Assembly: GCF_033097365.1 (NCBI RefSeq)
Contig: NZ_AP028461.1
Span: 3,162,001-3,226,000 of the forward strand
DNA length: 64,000 nucleotides
Source of the DNA: Actinoplanes sichuanensis
Lineage (GTDB): Bacteria; Actinomycetota; Actinomycetes; Mycobacteriales; Micromonosporaceae
Reading direction: 5' to 3'
The position numbers and the translations under genes were made by a program. The notes below the pieces were generated by a model. That model worked only from the letters and a program-made list of their open reading frames with translations. It was not told the origin of the DNA and did not search any database. Below are positions 16,109-25,525 of this stretch, in pieces. Numbering within the stretch: position 1 is the stretch's first letter; each line of letters starts with the position of its first letter.

Positions 16109-17905
16109 TCAATGCAGGACGGTGGCGATGCTGTCGGCCCGCCACTCGCGCAACAGCTCGTGGAAGGCGACCGGCCCCGGCCCGTAGGAGAACATCACCG
16201 GCCGCGGCTGGCCCTCGCCGTTGTAGTAGCCGGGCGTGCACTCGGACTGGAACTTGAACGTCTTCGGCGCGGTCTGGAAGATCACGCCCGCCCACGCCTC
16301 CTCGTCCTCGGCGGTCGGCTCGATCCAGCGGGCGCCCCGCTTCGCGGCCTCGGCGACCACCGCGCCGATGTGAGTGGCCTGTTCCTGCAGCACGTGCACG
16401 AAGTTGACGGCGGCCGCGTTCTGCAGCGAACCCAGGTGGAACAGGTTCGGGAAGCCGTGGCTGTAGAAGCCGTGCAGCGTCCGGGGCCCGTTGCGCCAGT
16501 GCCCGAGCAGCGGCAGCCCGCCCCGGCCGGTGACCGGCAGCGTTCCGGACAACACACCGGAGATGCCGACCTCGAAACCGGTGGCGAAGATGACGACGTC
16601 GACCTCGTACTCGGTGTCGCCGACGACCACACCGGTCGCGGTCATCCGGGTGATGCCACCGTGGTCGGCGGTGTCGACCAGGGTCACGTTCGGCCGGTTG
16701 AACGTCTGCAGGTAGAAGTCGCTGAACGTGGGCCGCTTGCACATGTACCGGTACCAGGGCTTGAGCGCCTCGGCGACGGCCGGGTCGGTGACGATCGAGT
16801 CGATGCGCTCACGGATCTCGTCCATCTTGCGGAAGTCGGCCATCTCGTCGAGGTACTCGCGTTCCTCCTCGGAGATGTTGCCGTCGACGCTGCCGGTGAG
16901 CATCTGCCGCTGCAGTTTCGCCGTCGACGTCCACCCGTCGTCGATCAGGTCCTCGTCCGCCCAGCCGCCGGTGACGTTGAGCAGGAAGTTCTCCATCCGC
17001 TCGCGCTGCCAGCCGGGTCGTACGCCGTCCAGGACGGCCTGGTCGGTGGGCCGGTTGTCGCGGACGTCCACGGTCGACGGGGTGCGCTGGAAGACGTACA
17101 GCCTCTCGGCCGACTCGGCCAGGTGCGGGATCACCTGGATGCCGGTGGCGCCGGTACCGACCACGGCGACCCGCTTGCCGGCCAGCCCGGTCAGGCCGCC
17201 GGACTGGTCACCGCCGGTGTAGTCGTAGTCCCAGCGACTGGTGTGGAAGGTGTGTCCCTTGAACTCCTCGATGCCCGGGATGCCGGGCAGTTTCGGACTC
17301 GTCAGGGTGCCCGAGGAGATCACCACGTAACGGGCCCGGAAGTCGTCGCCGCGGTCGGTGGTCACCTGCCACTCGGCGTTCTCCTCGTCCCAGGTCAGGC
17401 CGGTGACGCGGGTGTGGAACAGGGTGTCGGCGTACAGGTCGAAGCGCTTCGCGATGTTGATGCAGTGCTGCCGGATCTCCTCGCCCGGCGCGTACCGCCA
17501 CTTCGGCACATAACCGACCTCCTCCAGCAGCGGCATGTAGACGGTCGCCTCGATGTCGCAGTGGATCCCCGGATAGCGGTTCCAGTACCACGTACCGCCG
17601 AAGTCGCCGCCTTCGTCGATCGTGCGGATCTGCTGCACGCCCGCCTGCCGCAGCTTGGCGCCGGTCAGGAGCCCGCCGAATCCCGCGCCGATCACCACCG
17701 CCTCGACCCGATCGGTCTTCGGATCCCGCTCGGTCCGCTCGGTGTAGGGATCCGTCGCGTAATAGCCGAACTCGCCGGCGGCCCGCCGGTACTGCGTGGT
17801 GCCGTCCGGCCGGATGCGCCGGTCCCGCTCCAGCCGGTAACGCTCGCGCAACGCTGCGAGGTCCTCGGGCTTGAGGCGGTGGGGGATGGGGGGTGAGGGG
17901 GACAT
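16109..17905 (-). CDS. Baeyer-Villiger flavin monooxygenase
   Basis: 598 residues. The FAD-binding Rossmann motif is GAGFGG, then the type I BVMO fingerprint FKGHTFHTSRWD, and the NADPH-binding motif VVGTGATGIQ. The conserved DEGGDFGGTWYWNRYPG segment is also present. Such enzymes insert one oxygen next to a ketone (cyclic ketones, steroids, long-chain ketones) using NADPH and O2. The ATG at 17905 follows GAAAGGG; the longer frame to 17959 lacks support. A TetR gene lies upstream on the same strand, with a palindrome between them, suggesting local repression and substrate induction. Confidence 0.92.
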   Translation of the reverse strand: MSPSPPIPHRLKPEDLAALRERYRLERDRRIRPDGTTQYRRAAGEFGYYATDPYTERTERDPKTDRVEAVVIGAGFGGLLTGAKLRQAGVQQIRTIDEGGDFGGTWYWNRYPGIHCDIEATVYMPLLEEVGYVPKWRYAPGEEIRQHCINIAKRFDLYADTLFHTRVTGLTWDEENAEWQVTTDRGDDFRARYVVISSGTLTSPKLPGIPGIEEFKGHTFHTSRWDYDYTGGDQSGGLTGLAGKRVAVVGTGATGIQVIPHLAESAERLYVFQRTPSTVDVRDNRPTDQAVLDGVRPGWQRERMENFLLNVTGGWADEDLIDDGWTSTAKLQRQMLTGSVDGNISEEEREYLDEMADFRKMDEIRERIDSIVTDPAVAEALKPWYRYMCKRPTFSDFYLQTFNRPNVTLVDTADHGGITRMTATGVVVGDTEYEVDVVIFATGFEVGISGVLSGTLPVTGRGGLPLLGHWRNGPRTLHGFYSHGFPNLFHLGSLQNAAAVNFVHVLQEQATHIGAVVAEAAKRGARWIEPTAEDEEAWAGVIFQTAPKTFKFQSECTPGYYNGEGQPRPVMFSYGPGPVAFHELLREWRADSIATVLH

Positions 17906-17991
17906 GCGGGCCCTTTCGCGGGGTTGATCCGGTGGTGCGACCAAACTCAGAGGGCACAATTTAAAGCACTTGTCTTACCAAAAGCGTGCTC

Positions 17992-18006
17992 GACATCATG
18001 GATGTC
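17992..18006. promoter_or_regulatory. Palindrome, candidate TetR operator for BVMO
   Basis: GACATC-ATG-GATGTC, perfect six-base arms, lies 87 bases upstream of the monooxygenase start in an unusually AT-rich stretch (about 17955-18060). Confidence 0.45.
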
Positions 18007-18095
18007 CGAAAATTCAACTTCAATAAAGGCAAGACCCCTTTAAAAAGCCTCATATCGTACGATCGGACGCCTGCCGTGGAGGGAAAGAGGCGTCC

Positions 18096-18722
18096 TCAGG
18101 TCACCGGTGCTGTGAACAGGCCCACGATCGCGTCGATCAGCCCGACCGCCGTCGCATCCCACACCGGCGCCGCCTCCCGTTCGCGTTGCGCACAGAAGTG
18201 CACCAGCAGGGTGTGCGCCATGTGGGTGCGCTCGTGCCGTACCTCCTCGGAGAGATCCGGCAGGCAGCGCTGAAGCCCGTCGATGACCGCATGCAGCCCG
18301 GACGCGTCCCGGAACTCCTCGGCCGCCACCTCCAACAGCGCCGGCTCGGTCATCAGCTGTGCCGAGAACCGTGCGTACCAGCTCGGATGCCCCAGCTCGG
18401 CGAGATGGTCGGTGATCGGCCGGACCACACACGTCACCCAGACGCGCAGATCGTCGCTGCCCGAGTGCACGGCCAGCAGCCGGCGCCGGATCCGCTCGGT
18501 CGGCTCCGCATGGCGGCGGATGATCGCCCGTACCAGATCGGTCTTCGTCCCGAAGTGATAGGCGACCGCCGCGTTGTTGCCCTGCCCGGCCGCCTCGCCG
18601 ATCTGCCGGTTCGAGACCGCGTGCACGCCCTGCTCGGCGAACAGCCGCTCGGCCGTCGCCAGGATCAGCGCCCGGGTCTGCTCCGCCTGTCCGGTCCGCG
18701 CGCGCCGCCCGCCCGTGCTCAT
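18096..18722 (-). CDS. TetR family transcriptional regulator
   Basis: 208 residues. The N-terminal helix-turn-helix reads ILATAERLFAEQGVHAVSNR, then IGEAAGQGNNAAVAYHFGTK, the classic TetR signature. The C-terminal ligand-binding half is Leu/Ala/His-rich. It lies 190 bases upstream of the Baeyer-Villiger monooxygenase on the same strand. A TATCCT box lies about 30 bases before its start. It probably represses the monooxygenase and perhaps itself; the ligand is unknown. Confidence 0.88.
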   Translation of the reverse strand: MSTGGRRARTGQAEQTRALILATAERLFAEQGVHAVSNRQIGEAAGQGNNAAVAYHFGTKTDLVRAIIRRHAEPTERIRRRLLAVHSGSDDLRVWVTCVVRPITDHLAELGHPSWYARFSAQLMTEPALLEVAAEEFRDASGLHAVIDGLQRCLPDLSEEVRHERTHMAHTLLVHFCAQREREAAPVWDATAVGLIDAIVGLFTAPVT

Positions 18723-18833
18723 CGTCGAACTCCGTGCCGTGGGGGAAAGCGCAAGGATAGGGCCTGTCTCGGCCCGGGTGGGTCACCGGAGTCGCCCGTT
18801 CACCCCTCGGAGCCGCTATATGCTGCCACAGTT

Positions 18834-20015
18834 GTGCAAAACGGACCCTTCCGCGTGTTGGGAACCGGACCGCGAGCCGCGGCCCGGCAGGCGGCCGTAC
18901 TCTTCACCGTCGCCGGACTGCTCGCCCTCATCGGCATCCTCAACGACCCCGTGCACACCGGCCGACTGCTCATCGTGGCCGCCTGCGATCTCCTCCTGGC
19001 CCTGATCGGCCTGCTCGTCCCCTGGCGGCGTGTCGCCCGGCACGCCCCGGCACTGCTCGGGCTGGCCGGATTCGCCGTCCTCGGCCTGTCCACCTGGTCG
19101 TTCGGCGGGGTCGCGGCCGGGACCGGCCCATTCCTGGTGCTGCTCTACGCCTGGGCGGCGCTGCACTTCCCGCGCTGGATCCTCGGCCTGTACGCGCTGC
19201 CGGCCACCCTCGCCTACCTGGTCCCGCTGATCCTCACCGACCAGCCGCCCCTCGTGCTCGGTAGCGCGGCCGTGCTGATGCCGATCGCACTCGCCGTCGC
19301 CTTCCTGATCGAGGCGCAGGCCCGCCGACTCCGCGACGACCGGGACCGGCTGTCCCGGATCGAGCAGTGGCGCGCCGCCATGATCAACACGCTGGCGCAC
19401 GACGTCCGGGCGCCGCTCAGTACCGTACGACTGGTGCTCGAAGAAATCGCCGAGGACGCCGACCAGGCGCAGGTCGCGATGGTCGGGGCCGCCCTGCGGC
19501 AGACGTCGCGCATCGCGCGACTCGCCGACGGCCTACTGGACGTCCAGCGCATCGACAGCACCGGGCACCTCAAACTCGACCGGGCGCCACACCCGGCACA
19601 TCTGCTGGTCAAGGACACGCTGTCCTACGTCCGGGAGGACGCCGACGTGCGAGCCGAGGTCGACGAGGCCCTGACCGTGTACGTCGACAAGCAGCGGTTC
19701 GAGCAGATCCTGATGAACCTCGTCACCAACGCTCTGCGCTACGGCAAGGCGCCGGTGATCGTCACCTTCGCCCGCGACGCCACCGGCGACCGGCTCGAAG
19801 TCCGTGACCACGGCCCGGGCATCCCGGACGACCTGCGGCCGCGGCTGTTCGGGCAGTTCGCAGTCGGCGGCGAGCAGGGCGTCGGGCTCGGGCTGTGGAT
19901 CGTCCGGCAACTGGCCGTGGCCCACGGCGGCCAGGCGACCGCCGAGGCACGCGAACCGGGGGTGGCGATGGTCGTGACCTTCCCACCCCCGCCGGTGCCG
20001 GCTCCTCAGCAGTAG
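18834..20015 (+). CDS. Membrane sensor histidine kinase
   Basis: 393 residues. The N-terminal ~150 form five or six hydrophobic helices (e.g. AALLFTVAGLLALIG-like and AAVLMPIALAVAFLIEA). A linker precedes the H-box INTLAHDVRAPLSTV, the N-box LMNLVTNALRYGK, G1 DHGPGIPDD and G2 GVGLGLWIVRQL. All catalytic motifs are intact. No response regulator is adjacent, so it is an orphan kinase. The GTG at 18834 follows a TATATG stretch by about a dozen bases with no ribosome site; coding character does not extend upstream. The 3' end overlaps the convergent gene by 10 bases. Confidence 0.85.
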   Translation: MQNGPFRVLGTGPRAAARQAAVLFTVAGLLALIGILNDPVHTGRLLIVAACDLLLALIGLLVPWRRVARHAPALLGLAGFAVLGLSTWSFGGVAAGTGPFLVLLYAWAALHFPRWILGLYALPATLAYLVPLILTDQPPLVLGSAAVLMPIALAVAFLIEAQARRLRDDRDRLSRIEQWRAAMINTLAHDVRAPLSTVRLVLEEIAEDADQAQVAMVGAALRQTSRIARLADGLLDVQRIDSTGHLKLDRAPHPAHLLVKDTLSYVREDADVRAEVDEALTVYVDKQRFEQILMNLVTNALRYGKAPVIVTFARDATGDRLEVRDHGPGIPDDLRPRLFGQFAVGGEQGVGLGLWIVRQLAVAHGGQATAEAREPGVAMVVTFPPPPVPAPQQ

Positions 20016-20533
20016 CCCGACGGGCACTCACCACTGGCCAGCAACTCGTACTGGCGGCATTTCGGGCACCGGGGCGGCTCCGGACGTGGTGCCGGCTTGG
20101 CCGCGGCCCGGGACTTCGTCGCGGTGCTCCGCTCCGCCTTGGGCGCGGCGGCCGCCCGAACCCGCTTGACCGGCGCCGGCTTGCCCGCGGACCGCAGCTC
20201 GACGGCCTCGACCGACGCGTCCAGCAGGGCTTCGTAGTTGTCGTCGATGTAGTCCGCCTGCACCGACACCCAGCAGTCCGGGTCGTCCGGGTCGATCACG
20301 AACGACCCGGGCATGCTCAGCGCCACGTCGTTGGCCCGCTCCGGGTCCACGGCGAAGTCCACCCCGCCCGGGTGAATCCGCACCGCCACGCCCGTCTTGC
20401 CCTGTGGGCGCACCTGTAACGACTTACCCAGCGTCTTCACGTCGACGGTGGCCCGGCTGCGCAACTCCAGCAGCAGGCGTGCCACCGAAGGAGCCGCTCC
20501 GACCCCGGCGGAATCCGTACCGTACTCGTCCAT
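20006..20533 (-). CDS. Hypothetical protein with C-terminal zinc ribbon
   Basis: 175 residues. The first ~110 form an ordered domain (ARLLLELRSRATVDVKTLG, GVDFAVDPERANDVALSMPG). An Ala/Lys/Pro/Arg-rich linker follows, like the basic tails of nucleic-acid-binding proteins. The end is CPKC-x10-CPSGYC, a likely four-Cys zinc ribbon. Function is unknown; DNA or RNA binding is inferred. The ATG at 20533 has GGAGG five bases upstream, preferred to the frame start at 20581. Confidence 0.75.
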   Translation of the reverse strand: MDEYGTDSAGVGAAPSVARLLLELRSRATVDVKTLGKSLQVRPQGKTGVAVRIHPGGVDFAVDPERANDVALSMPGSFVIDPDDPDCWVSVQADYIDDNYEALLDASVEAVELRSAGKPAPVKRVRAAAAPKAERSTATKSRAAAKPAPRPEPPRCPKCRQYELLASGECPSGYC

Positions 20534-20720
20534 CCGACCTCCGCTCCGATGCGACCACGCGATCCTCTTGCGTATCGACACGTCAGTGCCGCACGTGAGA
20601 GCCGTTGCTCACCCTACGTCGGCTTTACCCAGCCACCTCTCACCGGGCGGCAACCTTGTGGCAACCATTTGCGGCTAGCGTGGCGGTTCGACACGGACGT
20701 CGATCTCTGGGGCTGAGCCG

Positions 20721-21368
20721 ATGACATCGCCGCCGAAACTAGCGCCGGCCGACGACTTCTACCTGGCCGCACACGACGGGATAGGCGGCCGGGCGCTGCT
20801 GCCCGAGCGGGTGCTCGGCGTCGGTCTCGCCGCGTCCCTGATCGGCGAGCTGATGTTCTGGCGGCGCCTCCTGGTCGACGGCGACCTCCTGCATGTGGTC
20901 GACGCCACGCCCACCACCGACCCGGCCACCGCTGCCGTTCTCCAGCGGATGACGGGCCGGGGGCCGTACAGCATCGGGCAGTGGATCGGATATTTCGCCA
21001 CCGGCGCCGAAGAACACGTCCAGCGGCGGCTCGTCGTCGCCGAGGTGCTGCGGCCGGAGACCAAACGACGGCTCCTCGGCGCCGGCACCACCACCCTGGT
21101 GTTCACCGACCCGAAGAGCCCCGGCGAACCCGCCGGCCGGATCCGCACCCACCTGTCCTACAACGAAGACCTCGACACCGCCGACCTCATGCTGGCCGGG
21201 CTGATCCTGGCCACCGGGCTCGACGCGTTCGTCCTGGACACCTGCAATCCCCGCGACCGGGCGCGGCTCTCCGACCAGTTCCGCCGCCGGATGCCGCCGC
21301 CGCTGGCCCAGCTGGTCGCACACACCCGAGCCACCGCCGCCGACGCGGTACCGGCAGCCGCCGGCTGA
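20721..21368 (+). CDS. GPP34 (GOLPH3-like) family protein
   Basis: 215 residues with the GPP34 pattern: [14 protein letters not shown] at the start, [20 protein letters not shown], and a C-terminal [11 protein letters not shown] helix. Eukaryotic relatives bind phosphatidylinositol-4-phosphate; the many actinobacterial paralogues have no settled function, though membrane association is likely. A TAGCGT box lies about 40 bases upstream. The next gene starts 32 bases after its stop but seems to have its own promoter. Confidence 0.85.
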   Translation: MTSPPKLAPADDFYLAAHDGIGGRALLPERVLGVGLAASLIGELMFWRRLLVDGDLLHVVDATPTTDPATAAVLQRMTGRGPYSIGQWIGYFATGAEEHVQRRLVVAEVLRPETKRRLLGAGTTTLVFTDPKSPGEPAGRIRTHLSYNEDLDTADLMLAGLILATGLDAFVLDTCNPRDRARLSDQFRRRMPPPLAQLVAHTRATAADAVPAAAG

Positions 21369-21387
21369 CCGATTCGGCGGCCACGGA

Positions 21388-21393
21388 TAGGGT
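21388..21393 (+). promoter_or_regulatory. Candidate -10 box of leaderless ynfA-like gene
   Basis: TAGGGT followed by exactly seven bases and ATG 21401. No ribosome site lies between. Confidence 0.5.
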
Positions 21394-21400
21394 GCCCGGC

Positions 21401-21739
21401 ATGATCACCTTGCGGTCGTTGCTGTTGTTCGTGCTGGCCGCGGTCGCCGAGATCGGTGGGGCCTGGCTGATCTGGCAGGGCTGGCGGGAACACCGCGGGC
21501 TGTGGTGGATCGCGGCGGGGGTGATCGCGCTCGGCGCCTACGGGTTCGTCGCCACCCTCCAGCCCGACCCCGACTTCGGGCGGATCCTCGCCGCCTACGG
21601 TGGCGTCTTCGTGGCCGGGTCGCTGCTCTGGGGCGTGATCGTCGACGGGTTCCGCCCGGACCGGTGGGACCTGATCGGGGCCGCTCTGTGCCTCGCGGGC
21701 GTCGCCGTGATCATGTACGCCCCACGGGCAGTCGACTGA
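21401..21739 (+). CDS. YnfA family small membrane protein
   Basis: 112 residues with four hydrophobic helices and the family pattern [20 protein letters not shown], then [20 protein letters not shown] and [11 protein letters not shown]. YnfA proteins resemble small multidrug-resistance transporters, and their transport role is only partly supported. An upstream open frame is a shadow of the GPP34 gene; the ATG at 21401 is supported by a TAGGGT box seven bases before it. Confidence 0.9.
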   Translation: MITLRSLLLFVLAAVAEIGGAWLIWQGWREHRGLWWIAAGVIALGAYGFVATLQPDPDFGRILAAYGGVFVAGSLLWGVIVDGFRPDRWDLIGAALCLAGVAVIMYAPRAVD

Positions 21740-21910
21740 TCGTTCTCGCGCGCGGATCCGCGTTCTGATCAGTTACCGACCCTGATCGCCGAAGGGCCGC
21801 ACCCGTCGTGAGAAGGCTGCGGCCTTGTTGATCACCGAAGCCACCGGGAAGACTCACCTCCGATACACCCACGCCGATCTGGACGCCCTCCGAGCCGGCC
21901 CCGCCCTTCC

Positions 21911-22010
21911 GAGCAGGTCCCGTCCTTCCGAGCCGCACCACGCCGGCACCTCGCCCCTCCGAGCAGGTCCCGTCCTTCCGAGCCGCACCACGCCCGCACC
22001 TCGCCCCTCC
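21911..22010. repeat. 50-bp tandem duplication
   Basis: Two adjacent 50-bp copies differ at one position (CGCCGGCACC versus CGCCCGCACC). This is the only repeat in the window whose unit is not a multiple of three. Confidence 0.95.
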
Positions 22011-22071
22011 GAGCCGGGTGGCGAGATCGGGCCCGCGCCTGCCGGTGCAGCCTGGCCGGGGTGCGGGCGTG

Positions 22072-22190
22072 GTGCGGCTGGCCGATGTGGTCTGGTGGGG
22101 ACGTGGTCCTGTGGTGCGGCTGGCCGGTGTGGTCTGGTGGGAATGTGGTCGTGTGGTGCGGCCTGGTCGGGGTGCGGGCGTGTGGTGCGG
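22072..22190. repeat. 42-bp tandem repeat, 2-3 imperfect copies
   Basis: Two 42-bp units begin GTGCGGCTGGCC at 22072 and 22114, and a diverged third follows. They are strongly G/T-skewed on the plus strand. Confidence 0.8.
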
Positions 22191-22308
22191 CTTCTCTCTC
22201 GACCCGGCGACTCGTCGGCGCCGGTTTTCAAAGACCGATCCCGGCCGCCGCGCATCGACCAGACCCTGAATCCGGCAGTGCCCCGGCTCTGCCGGCCCGA
22301 TCCGGTGG

Positions 22309-23076
22309 TCAGTCCCACCACATGCGCCAGACCGGGGCGTTCAGCAGGCCGCCGGCCAGGGCGGTCAGGGTTTCGGCACGGTACAGGTCGTATTCGCCGT
22401 CGTTGTAATGGCGGTACTCCCAGGCCAGCGCCAGAGCCTCCGGCCTGGTGGACGGTGGTCGGGCGACGGCGTAATCCATGGTGGTGCCGGTCCACACGAC
22501 CGGCTCGGCACCGTAGCGGTCCAGCCAGTGCCGCATGATCGCGGCGTGTTCGGCGGGGGACGGGTATTTGTTCCACCCGCCGTAGTGCAGGGTCACCGGG
22601 ACCAGCCATGGCTCGGCGGCGGGGACCAGGGCGACCGTGATCGCCTCCGGACGGCCGCCCCGATCGTGGCGCAGACCGAAACCGGGCTGCTCGGGCTCCT
22701 CGGGCCACGTCCCCTGACCGGCCAGCTCGGCCCGGAGCTCGGCCGCATACTCCGGGGAGCACTCGGCCAGCCACCGTCGGCCGGTGTCGGCCAGCAGGGC
22801 GGCCCCGTCCAGGGTGTGGGCCTCGGCCAGCGACTCCTCGACGGTGGCGGAGGTGTACGGATCCTCCAGATACTCGCCGGCGTCGGAGTCCATCAGCAAC
22901 GGCCACCGGCCGCTCGTTGGATAGACCTCCCGCAACCGTCGCCACCAGGTCAGGGCCGTGTCGCTGTCGGCCTGGAACCCGACGATCTCCACCCCGGACG
23001 GGGTCACCACGACCCGTTCGACAGGTGGCAGGCCCGGCAGACGGGCCGCGAGCACACCGGGCTCAGGCGAGGTCAC
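22309..23076 (-). CDS. DUF4253 domain protein
   Basis: 255 residues. The C-terminal half has the DUF4253 pattern: WLVPVTLHYGGWNKYPSPAE, an acidic LDRYGAEPVVWTG and ALAWEYRHYNDGEYD. Function is unknown; the domain is often found with SUKH/immunity-like or accessory genes. The GTG start overlaps the DUF4132 stop as GTGA, so the two are translationally coupled. The third gene upstream makes an operon of three. Confidence 0.8.
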   Translation of the reverse strand: MTSPEPGVLAARLPGLPPVERVVVTPSGVEIVGFQADSDTALTWWRRLREVYPTSGRWPLLMDSDAGEYLEDPYTSATVEESLAEAHTLDGAALLADTGRRWLAECSPEYAAELRAELAGQGTWPEEPEQPGFGLRHDRGGRPEAITVALVPAAEPWLVPVTLHYGGWNKYPSPAEHAAIMRHWLDRYGAEPVVWTGTTMDYAVARPPSTRPEALALAWEYRHYNDGEYDLYRAETLTALAGGLLNAPVWRMWWD

Positions 23077-25523
23077 GTCAGTGCCTTCAGCTGTTGGAGG
23101 ATCGACGGGTCGGTGATGCGGTCGTCCTCGGACAGCAGGAGGACCTTGGAGAGGATCACGCTCGTCATCCGGTCGTCGTCGGCGAACGGCAGGAACAACC
23201 TGGGGTGTGCGGCGGCCCCGAAATCGGCCGGGACGACACACAGGTAGCCGGCCGGTTCGACGTGGATGCTGCCGCTGGTCAGGTGCACCCGGTAGGTGGC
23301 CCGGGTACCGCGGACCACCGCGGCCGTGCCGTCGACGGTGACCCCGGTCAGGCCCAGGTCGTCGATCAGGGCGGTCAGCACCCGGGCCCGGCTCTCCGCC
23401 TGCGCGGGCGACCCCCAACGCTCCGGCGCCGTCCCGGCGACCGAGACGGCCAGGTCCAGGTCGCGCATCACCTCGGAGAACACCACCGGTGACACGTCGG
23501 CCAGCGGGATCGACCGGTCGTCGCGCAGGAACCGCAGACCGCCGATCACCACGTCACCCATGCCCCAGTAACCGTGCAGGTCGGCGCTCAACGCGGCCAC
23601 GACACCGTCGCCGGCCGGGCGGGTGGCCTGATGATCCCCATACTCGTGGCCGGTGCTCCAGCCCCGCCCGGCGAGTAGCTGGGCGGCGACCCGGCCGGTG
23701 ACCGTCTGCCCGGCGAACCGCTGCGACACGCCGACCGCGGCCCGCTCGGCGGGAGTCAGCACATACAGCTCGCGGAACGCCTGTTTCACCGGCTGCCGCA
23801 GCCGCCGCCGCACGACCTCCTCCTGCCAGTGGGCCAGCGTGCCCGCGGTGAGCAGGTCGAACGGATGCACGGCGGTGACCGGGCCGGTGACGTCGACGTC
23901 GTCGAGCAGGCCGATGACGCCGCCCCGGTCACGCCAGATCAGGCCGGGCAGCATCGCCTCACCGGCCGGTAGCGACCGCAGCCGGGCCAACTCGTCGGGG
24001 GTGAGCGTGGCCGTGGTGGCGACCAGCCGCTCGACCAGGCCGGTCCGCATCCGCCGGGCCTGCTCGCGCAGCCGCTCCTGGTGCTCGCGCAACTCGCGGT
24101 AGGAGGCGTGCGACCGGACCGCGGCCGGAACCGACTTCAGTGGCTTGCCGGCCCGGCTCACCGCGAGCACCGGATCGGCACCGTCGAAGCGAAGCTCGAC
24201 CCGGTAGTCGCCGGCGTCAGCCGTGGTGGGTGCCTCGGCGGCGATCTGCGCCTCACAGTCCCACTCCAGGAAGCCGGCCCCGGAGACCTGGGACAGATGG
24301 TCGAGGGCGACGTCGACCGCCGCGGCGTGCGAGATGCGCCGGTTGGGGCCGAGGGCCGGGCCTCTCTTGGCGATCTCACGTATCGCCAGGTAGCGGTCGA
24401 GGACCGTCTCGTCCGGAGCGAGCGGCAGCATCCCGAACGCGGCGATGCCCTGCAGCGCGTTGTTCTTCACCCGCTTGAGCACGGCGGCCCGGTTGTCGCC
24501 GAGGACCGCCGACACCAGCTCGTGCGGTTGCCGTTTCAGCAGCCGCCGGGCGGACTCCACACCGACCGCCTCGACGGTGGCGAGCACCGCGGCCCGATCC
24601 TGCCGGAACGGCTCGTGACCGTCGGGCATCGCCCGGATCAGGCGCAGCAGCGGCGCGGCCGCCTCCAGGTCGAACGCCGGCAGCAGTGTGTCGGCGTCAC
24701 CGGCGGCCACCCGCCAGCGCCAGACCCGCTGCTGCTCCGCCTCGGGCCGGTCGCGCAGGAACGTCACCAGCTCGGCCTGCTCGGTGGTGGTCAGCTCGGC
24801 CGAGCCCAGGTGGTCGGCGATCTGCCGATCGCCGGGCCAGGCGAGGGCGGCCCGGAGGAAACGCAGCCCGCGTGGAACGGGCCCGTCCGGGAACTCCATC
24901 CACGGTGGCGGCTCGGGCGCGGTCACCAGCCGCCACACGAAGGCATCCAGATGGTCGCGCACCGACTCGGCGCAGGTCAGCCCCAACCGGCCGCCGATGC
25001 CGTCCCACAGGTGGCGGTCGGCGGTGAAGGCCCGCTCGACGGCCGCCGCGTCCAGAGCGCCGGCCACGTGCAGGGCCTGCAGCAGCCGGGCCCGGGAATG
25101 CCGGGCCAGGTAACCCAGCGGCGTGTGGATCAGAACCAGCATCAGACGCACGTCGCCTGCGGCGATGGCCTGCTCGGTGGTCTCGTCGAGCATCACGAGC
25201 CGGCCACTCTCGACGCGCAGCGCCCGGGACAGCAGGGCACGACGTGACGCGGTCGGCCACGGGATGTCCAGAATGTGGCGCAGGTCGCCCGGGTCGCCGA
25301 CCGGGAACGCCGCGTCGAAGATCTCGTCGAGCTGCCCGGTCAGGTGGCCGATGCGGGCTTTGAGATGGCCGCCGGCCAGCCCGTTGCCCCGCTCGATCCG
25401 GCGGGTGATCTCGTCGGCCAGGACGGCCAGAGTGGCCTGGTCGGCGGCCCGGGCCGTCTCGACCAGCTCGGCCAGGGCGGCCTGCTCGGTGTGGATCACG
25501 TCGGCGTATCCGTCGGGGAGCAT
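23073..25523 (-). CDS. Large DUF4132 (MolR-like) protein
   Basis: 816 residues, mostly alpha-helical repeats in the first two-thirds. DUF4132-like features are DNRAAVLKRVKNNALQGIAA, then VPAAVRSHASYRELREHQER and LTPAERAAVGVSQRFAGQTV. A mixed alpha/beta C-terminal part contains GYWGMGDVVIGGLRFLRDDR. Relatives (MolR/YehI type) often sit with WGR or MoxR ATPase proteins and lack a settled biochemical role. It begins three bases after the stop of the 139-residue gene and overlaps DUF4253 downstream, so the operon is tight. Confidence 0.8.
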   Translation of the reverse strand: MLPDGYADVIHTEQAALAELVETARAADQATLAVLADEITRRIERGNGLAGGHLKARIGHLTGQLDEIFDAAFPVGDPGDLRHILDIPWPTASRRALLSRALRVESGRLVMLDETTEQAIAAGDVRLMLVLIHTPLGYLARHSRARLLQALHVAGALDAAAVERAFTADRHLWDGIGGRLGLTCAESVRDHLDAFVWRLVTAPEPPPWMEFPDGPVPRGLRFLRAALAWPGDRQIADHLGSAELTTTEQAELVTFLRDRPEAEQQRVWRWRVAAGDADTLLPAFDLEAAAPLLRLIRAMPDGHEPFRQDRAAVLATVEAVGVESARRLLKRQPHELVSAVLGDNRAAVLKRVKNNALQGIAAFGMLPLAPDETVLDRYLAIREIAKRGPALGPNRRISHAAAVDVALDHLSQVSGAGFLEWDCEAQIAAEAPTTADAGDYRVELRFDGADPVLAVSRAGKPLKSVPAAVRSHASYRELREHQERLREQARRMRTGLVERLVATTATLTPDELARLRSLPAGEAMLPGLIWRDRGGVIGLLDDVDVTGPVTAVHPFDLLTAGTLAHWQEEVVRRRLRQPVKQAFRELYVLTPAERAAVGVSQRFAGQTVTGRVAAQLLAGRGWSTGHEYGDHQATRPAGDGVVAALSADLHGYWGMGDVVIGGLRFLRDDRSIPLADVSPVVFSEVMRDLDLAVSVAGTAPERWGSPAQAESRARVLTALIDDLGLTGVTVDGTAAVVRGTRATYRVHLTSGSIHVEPAGYLCVVPADFGAAAHPRLFLPFADDDRMTSVILSKVLLLSEDDRITDPSILQQLKALT

Positions 25524-25525
25524 GA

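Larger units (their letters stand above)
21740..22308. other. Gap with tandem repeats, no gene seen
   Basis: 569 bases between the ynfA-like gene and the convergent DUF4253 gene. It holds two repeat clusters (21911-22010 and 22072-22190). Open frames here are Pro/Arg or Gly/Trp-rich with no recognisable domain. Confidence 0.65.

Noticed and set aside
16112..17896. 594-residue plus-strand open frame opposite the monooxygenase
   Set aside because: High-GC antisense shadow with no domain; the minus strand carries full BVMO motifs.
21825..22538. 237-residue plus-strand open frame in the 21.8-22.5 kb gap
   Set aside because: Built from Pro/Arg-rich and Gly/Trp-rich repeats and running into antisense of DUF4253; no domain or ribosome site.
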